Source: Bromus sterilis
Lineage: Eukaryota; Streptophyta; Magnoliopsida; Poales; Poaceae
NCBI GenBank assembly: GCA_950022295.1
Contig: OX465598.1
Coordinates: 2,542,001-2,606,000, forward strand
Reading direction: 5' to 3'
DNA length: 64,000 nucleotides
Part shown: piece by piece, positions 56,600-64,000 of the stretch
How positions within the stretch are numbered: position 1 is the stretch's first letter
Layout: each line of letters opens with the position of its first letter
Program-made: the position numbers and the translations under genes
Notes under the pieces: model-generated
What the model was told of the DNA's origin: nothing
Databases searched by the model: none
The model's input: only the letters and a program-made list of their open reading frames with translations

Positions 56600-59150
56600 T
56601 TTGACACTTTTGAAATATAATATGTATGAACTTAATTGTTCATGCAATGAAGAAAATTATTTCATCCGTGTTTTAAAATAATCTTAGTGCCATTCAGAAA
56701 AATGTTTCTAACATTTAAAAAAGTCAACACATTTCAAAATAATGTTTTTCACATTTTATAAAATGCATATATAGTATAAAATTATTTTTTGTGTAATTTA
56801 TAAATAATGTTTTGTAACATACCAAAAAAGTGTTCGTAACAAGCAGTGTCCATGAGGAGTTATATATCTAGGGATAGTTGTATCCCAGCTCACTAGAGTT
56901 AGAATCCCAGATTTAACATTGGTGCTCGCATTTACCTGAATATATTTTAAGTTTTTCGTTGATGTGCTTTTAATGGGAGGAGACATTTCCATCGAAGACG
57001 AGGTGGTGATTTTATTAATCACAAGATGATATGTCGGCTAAGTATTGTGAAGATGTTCATAAAAATAAAACGTGCGTGTGTGCATTCATACAATGAGTAT
57101 ATACTCGTGCATGTAAGTGTCTACACTGTTTGTAAAAAAAATCTCTTTGATCCTCGATGGTTACCGGCAATGAGTATATCTAGCTTATAACCACTATAGC
57201 GTACGGAGTACATCTTACCTCGAGGAGTTTCCTTCACACGTATAGCTACTGGGCCAGTTCAATTATTATGGTTTTTTTTGTGTTCATTGGTTTTTTCCGT
57301 TACTCCATGTATTGGTTCTGGCTCCGGGAGTTTTAGGTTTTTCGATATGAAAAGTTTCTACGTTGGTTTTCTTTCTTTCTAGATTTTCATTGGTTTTTTC
57401 TATTCTTTTTTTTTCATCGGTTTTCCTTGTTTCTTTCGTGATTTTAAGAGGTTTTCTTTATTTTTCTTTTTTGATTTTCTTCGTATTTTTTGGCAGCTTA
57501 CATTGGTTTTTTAATACATGTATACTTTTCTTTAGATCGGTTATTGAAAGTATTGAATTGGTCCCTCAATTTTAAAAAGTATAGAATTGGTGTCTCAATT
57601 TTTTTTAAATCGGTTAGTTTTTGTCTCTCGTGCCACATCGAATGATTTTCTACCGATGTTCATTGCTACAAATAAATTAAAAAGAGCAGAGGAAGGTTGT
57701 GCAGTCTACGATACTCACCGCGCTTCCCATCGCCACTTATGTCATCGTCTCGTTAATGAACAAGCAAGCAACAACAATGCACGTTTATCCGTACCGAATG
57801 ATTTATATGCATGTCATATTTTGTCGAGGGTGGGGGGCGATGGCATGACATTGTTTAAAATGTGTGCATGTATGGAACTCACATTTTTGTTAATATAGCA
57901 ATTCACGTCGGCAAAAAATCAGCTAAAGCGGCACGAGGCACTAAAAGTAACCAATTTTAAAAGTTGAGGGGTCAATTTTGTACTTTTAAAGTTTAGGAAT
58001 AAATTATATATTTTCGAAAGAGTTTATGGATCAAAAATATACTTTTCATCTTTAATGCAATGAAATATTTTTACATAGCACACATAGTTTTTACATTGTA
58101 CAAATATTTATTAAGAATCTCGCATACACTTTTTTGAAATGCTAGAAAAAATTCTGTGAGGAACATTATTTTCAAAGTTATCAATAATTTTGAAAATTGG
58201 GCTGAATATTTTTTATACTGTGTTAATATTTCGCAAATTCATAATTTTAAATAATGCAAATGCGGCGACTATGTAAATGTCTGACGGCCCATAGCCAAAT
58301 TGGAAGAAATTTTTGCTAGATTGTGAAAATCTACATTGGTTACAAACTTCAAAATTAGTACGCAACCTGATTTCTGATGATGGCATTGTAATAACCACCC
58401 TTCCCTTCTTTGATATAGTTGATGAGTGATTTGCAATCACTGTGATAACAGCATGTACGAAATCGCTTAGCGCGCGAGGCTGTTCTATGTGTCTTATTAG
58501 GCCGACTCGCCTCAAGAGCCCCAAGTGCGTCAAGCGCCAACATACCATCCATTAAAATTGTTTATATAGTGTAATAGTTTATTTATCTGATTTGCAGCAA
58601 ATTTGCGTATCATTCAAAATAATTTTCATTACTTTAGAAAAATTATTCATGCATCGAAGAAAATTTGTACGTCCAAGTTTTAAAATAATCTTCGTGCCAT
58701 TCAGAAAAATGTTTGTGACATTTAAAAAAGTCCACGCATTTCAAAAAAATGTTCATCACATTGTAAAAATGTCTATACATTGTATAGATAATGTTTGTGT
58801 AATTTATAAATAATGTTTTGTAACATACGAAAAAATATTTGTAACTTTTAGAAAAATGTTCACACATGTAAAAAAAATGTTTAGAAATTGTGTGTACAAT
58901 TTAAATAAATATTTGAGTAATTTAAAAAGAATGTCCGTTGCCATTCAAAAAATTGTTCAACATGTATCCAAAAATATTTCACATGTATGAAAAAAATATT
59001 CATCATGTATTTGAAAAATGTTCAACATGTGTCAAAACATGTTTGACATGTATGGCTCTATTCGAAACATGTATACCATATATTAAAAGGTTTACCCTTC
59101 AAAAAGGTTTAAAAGCTTTACATGTATTAAAAAATAAGAACCCATGTGGA
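56600..59150. repeat. AT-rich interspersed repeats, copies 3 and 4
   Basis: From about 57120 to 57540 it parallels 31180-31600 and 46960-47400 (GATGGTTACCGGCAATGAGT, CGTATAGCTACTGGGCC). Positions 56640-56840 and 58590-58830 are near copies of each other (AATAATCTTCGTGCCATTCA / AATAATCTTAGTGCCATTCA, AATGTTTTGTAACATAC). Repeated ATGTTCAACATGTAT words follow at 58950-59060. The 103-codon frame at 57587-57898 has no recognised domain. Confidence 0.6.
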
Positions 59151-60976
59151 AGGGTGTCCAATTCGCAAGGAACTACGCTTGCTTCTCGGGGTCAGACCCA
59201 GAAGAAGCTACGGAGTGGCACTGATGATATTTTGTTGTTGACGCACACGAACGTCCATTCGGACCCGGTTATGACAGCTACCTCTGACGCGCACATGATG
59301 AGAAGTTGTCTCAACTTATGTTGTACTCTCAACTCTAGAATTTGGTGACAAGTGTTCTGGTGCAACCTGGTACAAGGATGATTGTAGGTGTATCGAAGGA
59401 TTGATGATGATAAGATTGTAAGGTGCCGAGGGATTAGCCCAACCTTGCATTATAAAGTATGATGAGGCCTAGGGTTACAGATAATCCTAGCCACTATGAC
59501 GATTGAGAGACCTCCGTGAATTTGGGTATCTCTTTTCATGGACACCGAGTCGGATCATTCCTTCTAGGGAGGCCTTGGGTTGGGTAGCAGGCCTAGGCCG
59601 TCTTAGGGCCAGGTGTACCAACTTCTGGTGGCCAGAGGTATCTTCGGTACATGCCAACGTCAGTAATGCCTAAACTGGTCTTTGAACTCGGATTCTTCTG
59701 GGTTAAAGTTGAACTACGTGTGTTATCTTTTGGTTGTGTGATGAGGCCTAGATATGTTATAGATAATTCTTGACAGGCAAATTTTTGCACCGACTCTCCC
59801 ATGGGGTAAGGATTAACACATTTCGTCGGGATCAGAAGCTAATGAGAAAATATGAAGCTGATTGTGAGGAAATACAGAGTCGGCGAGGAAATGGAAGAGC
59901 TTTCATACATTTATATGTAGCTCTAGTGCATTTGTTGCATGTCAATATCTACCTTTTACTTTAACATCGATTATAATCATATCCATTGCCTAATGATCAT
60001 TCACGCTGAAGCAAAACTTTCTTGACTTTTGATTTCTCATAAACCTTCACCATTATTCTCTTTTTCCAAGTAATTGCAAAGACCAAGACTCGTATTCAAG
60101 TATTGCATGTGTTAATTAATTGAAGCATAAAGATTATGTGATTAATGCACTTGGTTGATGTTTGATTGGCTTATGATAAGATTATCGTTATAAGATCACG
60201 ACCAAGTATACTGTATTTTCAATATACACCTGAAATTCTTTCTAACCTTTCATGTTGGAAACATTCATTCATGAAAAGAAAGAGTGCATTCCCTTGCACA
60301 TTTTAATGTTAGTTGCTTGTTATCAACTATAGCCTATTGCATTCCGTCGCTATTCTTTTAAGTCACACTTCAATTACATCAGAATTATTATGTTATCATC
60401 TAACTACTCGAGAATAAGTAGGAATTAAGATTGAGGATTCTGATATGTACTAAAAGTATCTATAATTTAAGCATCGAAATATATACAAGAGTCTGACCAA
60501 TTCGGATACTGGGAACGTCGGATACCATCACGTACACCTCTCTAAATGCGGCCTTTTGGCCATTTTGGAATCTGATCCACGAAAGATCATATTGGTGTTT
60601 CTTACGTGTCGAAGAACCTTTGCCAGCCTACGCAACTGCGTCGACTCCTCCACTTTTGTCGATGCCCGCTTTTGAAGGATTTTCTTGTTGTCGTTCTCGT
60701 TGTCGCTCAGCATGACGAGCTCAACCACCTCTTCTTGTGAAAGATGCACTTTCTGGTCGGGTGGTTGGTAATGGGGACCCCGTTGGGATAGTGGTAGCTG
60801 CAGGGATCGTTCATGATGTCATCTTATGATGAAGTTGATTTGAAAGCTAATTCCACTTAAACATAATCTATCTTAGACAGAATGATATCCTATTTTGTCT
60901 TAGTTTTTTCAGACTATGAACCACGTATAGCTTGGAATGGTGCAATTTTATCTACTTCAACATCAATTAAGAGGTA
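59150..60976. other. intergenic, no gene recognised
   Basis: Mixed composition. GAGGCCTAGGGTTACAG near 59464 and GAGGCCTAGATATGTTATAG near 59743 look like old internal repeats. The 73-codon charged minus frame (60749-60528, RRLAKVLRHVRNTN) might be a transposon gene relic, but I cannot identify it. Confidence 0.4.
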
Positions 60977-60981
60977 TTCAC

Positions 60982-62998
60982 TGTTGGATATATGCCCTAG
61001 AGGCAACAATAAAATGTTTAATTAATTACATTCAAGTTAATACTTTAAGGTTTATATTTTGTGTTATAATTATAATGGTCTTGACTATAAGATCCAGAAA
61101 AAAACTTATTTGTATGTGTGGAAATGTAAACACCAAGAGTTCCTGGTTTAGCCTCTAGGATCAGTTCATATGCTTACTGACAATTATGTTTTCTTAATCA
61201 TGGACATCGTAATCATAACGAGGATGTCGATAGCAATGAGAACATATTGTTAGAAGAATAGTGATGTTGAACTAACCCCAGGTTAATGATATACTTAGAG
61301 ATCACAGTGTAACTACGTTATAAGTCATATCATGAAATGTTATCATATACGTAATTCTTTAGACCATGAAAATATCGAGTTGCTTCACACAACAAGATGT
61401 AATTTTGTTCTTAGATGAATCTATCCATCACTTCATAGTAGTAAGATGAGTTCTCAGTACAGCAGATAGTGTGTCTAGTAATTGCGATAGCTCGAGACTA
61501 GAATTTTCTCCTTCACTATGAAGAGATATTTACTTCTAGCCCACTCGGTATTATAATATCCATCATAGTATGGCCAGACGCAATGTGATTTAGTCACAGG
61601 GATGCGAGAGTATATGATAACGAGTAAAAGTGACAAACGTGCAAAGAGGTTAACAACTGGCTTGTGTTCAAGAAGTTGATACAGATGGGTGCCAAACTTC
61701 TCGCCTCTAAATTTGTCGTATATTGCGAAGCAAAGGGAAGGTACATGACTAAACATAATGGTTCACTCGAAGCTTCTTTGTGTATGTGCGGGAGTCATCA
61801 TGGGTGTCCATGGCTCCGCTGTTGATTATTGGCTATTGACAAAAGGTTGTTTTCCTATGTCCGAAAGATGTTCCGAGTCATATCTGCATAATACCGAACC
61901 TATTGGGTCACACACTTAACGAACATTAGTCTTTTAGAATGTTGGAATGGTAAAGGTTTAATGGAAGCAATGTGGAATTGTTGTACGAACACGGGAAGTA
62001 GGTCTCGAAATTTTAGGATATGCCTGGATCACTCTGGAGTATCCTAATGTGAAACATAATGGTGTCGGAGCATATGAGAAGGTACTGGGAAGTCCAAGAG
62101 CAACCAGAATGGTTTCTGGATTATCGCTGGGAGTCCCGACAACTCTCGCGGTCATCAGATATCTTAGACTATAACCCAAATCGTCCCAAAACCTATCTAG
62201 ATAGTTCTGAAGCATTCGAAAACGATCCCAAAAGGCCCCGAAAGTGTTCTGGAAGGTTTCAGAATGTCCCAACCAACTTGGAAGGTCTCAGAATGGCCGA
62301 GAAAGGTTCCAGAAGTTTCCGGGTAGTACCTACCCCTACACCCCCTTGCCTTAGGGGTCAAGCCACCTCACCTGGCTCAAGTCGGCCAGGGTGGGGGCGC
62401 GCCAAGGGGAGGGGAGGAGTCCTCCTTGGACTCGAACTCACCGGTGGGAAGGTCTCCCTAGGGGAGTTATAGTCCAAGGGGGACTCCATCCCCTAGGCCG
62501 GTCGCCCAAGGGCCCTTCGCCACCTATAAAAGGTGAGTCAAGAGGGGGAGGCACACCACAAATCCCCCAATCCCAGTGCCTCCCGTCGGCCCATAGCTCC
62601 ATTTAAACCTCGATTTAGACCTCGGTCTAGATCGGAATCCTGTTGGATTTTCTCCCTCTAGTTTTCTCGATATCATTCTTCTCTAGACGACAGATCGCAG
62701 CTGGATTGCTACTACGCGACGTGTGGATACTAATAGAGGAGTCGTGCCTTCGGTCCTTCTTCATGGAACTTATTCGTGGGACTTGATCGCGGGATGGTTC
62801 GAGGGATCGATATCCTCGCGGTTGGGAGGTCATTAAAATTCCTAGCTGCGGAGATATGCACCAACAGTCTTCACCAACTCTACTCTTCCGCTGCAACGTT
62901 GGTGAGCATGACCTGAACCGTGTATGCAATCTTCATAGATGATCTTGAGTGATTGATACGTAGGGCGATTTTTTTATTTTCTACTACGCTTCCCAACA
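60982..62998 (+). mobile_element. copia-type solo LTR, BARE1/WIS/Angela-like, 2,017 bp
   Basis: The start TGTTGGATATATGCCCTAGA (then GGCAA.AATAAA) matches the conserved head of Triticeae BARE1/WIS/Angela LTRs, and the end is CTACGCTTCCCAACA. Flanks TTCAC (60977-60981) and TTCAC (62999-63003) are a perfect 5-bp duplication. A TATAAAA box lies at 62525-62531, in the expected U3/R region. No primer site or coding region follows, so it is a solo LTR. Length is close to the usual 1.7-1.9 kb. Confidence 0.95.
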
Positions 62999-63119
62999 TT
63001 CACTATGGCTCTAGTGTCGTACAAATAAAGTGAAAATATATATCTAATGAGGAGGAGCATCGACATATGTTCCACTGCATTCGAGATTTGGTTTTAAGAC
63101 CATTTATGACCTTGATGCC

Positions 63120-63359
63120 TGCTTGTGCTTCTTATTCATCTCTACGGTGACTAGCGAAAATGCTCCTCTATTTGGGTGTGCATCACAGTGTATTGATATT
63201 ATATAATTTTCCATACCAGTTAAATTGTGTCATTTCCTATCAAAAGAGATTGTACCATTTCTTTTTTTTCCTTATTGTTGAACAGGGCTATATATGATTA
63301 TGTGCATGGTACAAGCTTGACCACCAATGGCAACTTGCTAGCATGAGGATAAGATATGG
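63120..63359. repeat. duplicate of 54472-54705, with unoccupied LTR site
   Basis: The uninterrupted CATTTATGACCTTGATGCCT at 63111-63130 corresponds to the left flank (49773-49786) plus right flank (54472 on) of the 4.7-kb solo LTR. Similarity to the left ends about 14 bases before the insertion point. Confidence 0.9.
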
Positions 63360-63789
63360 AATAAAATTGCTAGCACACATTTCAAAGTGTGAGTAAGAGT
63401 TCATGTGGTGGATAGAAATCCCTCTAAGTCGGCACACACCCATTTTTTTCCAAATAAGATACATTTGTGTAAAAAAATATAATAATATATTTCATTAAAA
63501 AAATAGTTAAACAAATCAGTTTATTCCATATAGGTTTAAAAGATAAATGATGCACACTCCAATATCTTACAACACATGCAAATGTAGCTAGGTAATACAC
63601 CAGGGTGGTGCATATACAAGCTAGTACACATGCAAACAATAAAAAACTAGCACAAGAGAGGCATGTCAAGCCATGCAATGCATGTAAACTCTCTCCAAGA
63701 TCACATTGAAAAAGACAATACGGTGCAAACCTATATATATGTAGGTATCTTATCGATCTCTCATTCAATGGATGATCAGTTCATGCATG

Positions 63790-63821
<32 letters not shown>
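63790..63821. repeat. (CA)n microsatellite
   Basis: About 16 CA units just downstream of the right-edge coding sequence, in its likely 3' UTR. Confidence 0.97.
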
Positions 63822-63822
<1 letters not shown>

Positions 63823-63831
63823 TTCTGATCA

Positions 63832-64000
63832 TTAGTACTTCCACATGTAATCCATACCCATGTTCACCAATGAGATCCCGCTGACGGCTGCGGCAGTGCC
63901 GTTGCACGGGTCATTGGTGCTCATCCTGGTAATGTCATTCTCCTGTGGCACCGTGGATGATGGGCCACTCCCAGGTCCGGCCTCGACCATAAAGCCTTTC
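63832..64000 (-). CDS. 3' end of an unidentified gene (56 codons, partial)
   Basis: Reading leftwards from the edge, the minus frame is open for 55 codons and ends MGMDYMWKY then TAA (63834-63832). The residues before it (ENDITRMSTNDP, NGTAAAVSGISLVNMG) are Ser/Thr/Asn-rich like a transcription factor C-terminus. Codon composition is gene-like compared with its AT-rich flank. The shared 3' flank with the region beside the broken NAC gene raises the possibility that this is a NAC paralogue, but the sequence alone does not show it. The rest lies beyond the window. Confidence 0.45.
   Translation of the reverse strand, partial: KGFMVEAGPGSGPSSTVPQENDITRMSTNDPCNGTAAAVSGISLVNMGMDYMWKY

Noticed and set aside
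63424..63768. 114-codon hydrophobic minus ORF near the right edge
   Set aside because: AT-rich, Cys/Leu/Ile by composition, and it lies just downstream of a coding stop and a (CA)n tract; more likely 3' flank.

Overview
This is nuclear DNA from a grass, most likely a pooid or Triticeae species. The signs are spliced genes with GT-AG introns, Stowaway MITEs, a BARE1/Angela-like copia solo LTR, Ty3/gypsy elements with LTRs of about 4 kb, and large gene-poor blocks of nested repeats. I saw no bacterial, organellar, CRISPR or tRNA features. Exon models were read by hand from splice signals and reading frame, without transcript data.

Layout. 1-8.25 kb: the 5' part of a minus-strand Ty3/gypsy retrotransposon, with 5' LTR, tRNA-iMet primer site, gag-protease, one in-frame TAG, then RT, RNase H and integrase running off the left edge. 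8.25-10.2 kb: a 28-bp minisatellite and a piece of another LTR. 10.9-22.6 kb: the gene island. It holds a plus-strand three-KH-domain RNA-binding gene of the BTR1 type (9 coding exons) with a broken duplicate of its third KH domain downstream, a convergent secreted glycine-rich protein gene, and a minus-strand MORN-repeat phosphatidylinositol-4-phosphate 5-kinase gene (8 coding exons, 853 aa). 22.6-36.7 kb: intergenic DNA with a Mutator-like MITE, a truncated gypsy LTR and a 938-bp tandem duplication that is 99.8% identical. 36.7-43.7 kb: a diverged ribosomal protein uL29 (L35)-like gene with duplicated telo-box promoter motifs, two subtilase prodomain fragments, and a complete FCS-like zinc-finger (FLZ) gene. 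44-49.8 kb: a second copy of the repeat seen at 30-33.6 kb, interrupted by a Mutator-like element carrying a 26-bp minisatellite and by a 914-bp solo LTR. 49.8-54.5 kb: a 4,685-bp solo LTR. 54.5-64 kb: a broken NAC transcription factor gene, a 2,017-bp copia solo LTR, and the 3' end of an unidentified minus-strand gene at the right edge.

The intact genes (KH protein, glycine-rich protein, PIP5K, FLZ) belong to unrelated pathways: RNA binding, cell wall, phosphoinositide signalling and SnRK1-type scaffolding. Nothing suggests joint regulation. The most informative structure is the insertion history. Several insertions can be dated relative to each other because matching empty sites lie elsewhere in the same window. 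I found no convincing new biological system. The best leads are the amplified exon cassette in the KH gene and the minisatellite-bearing Mutator-like element.
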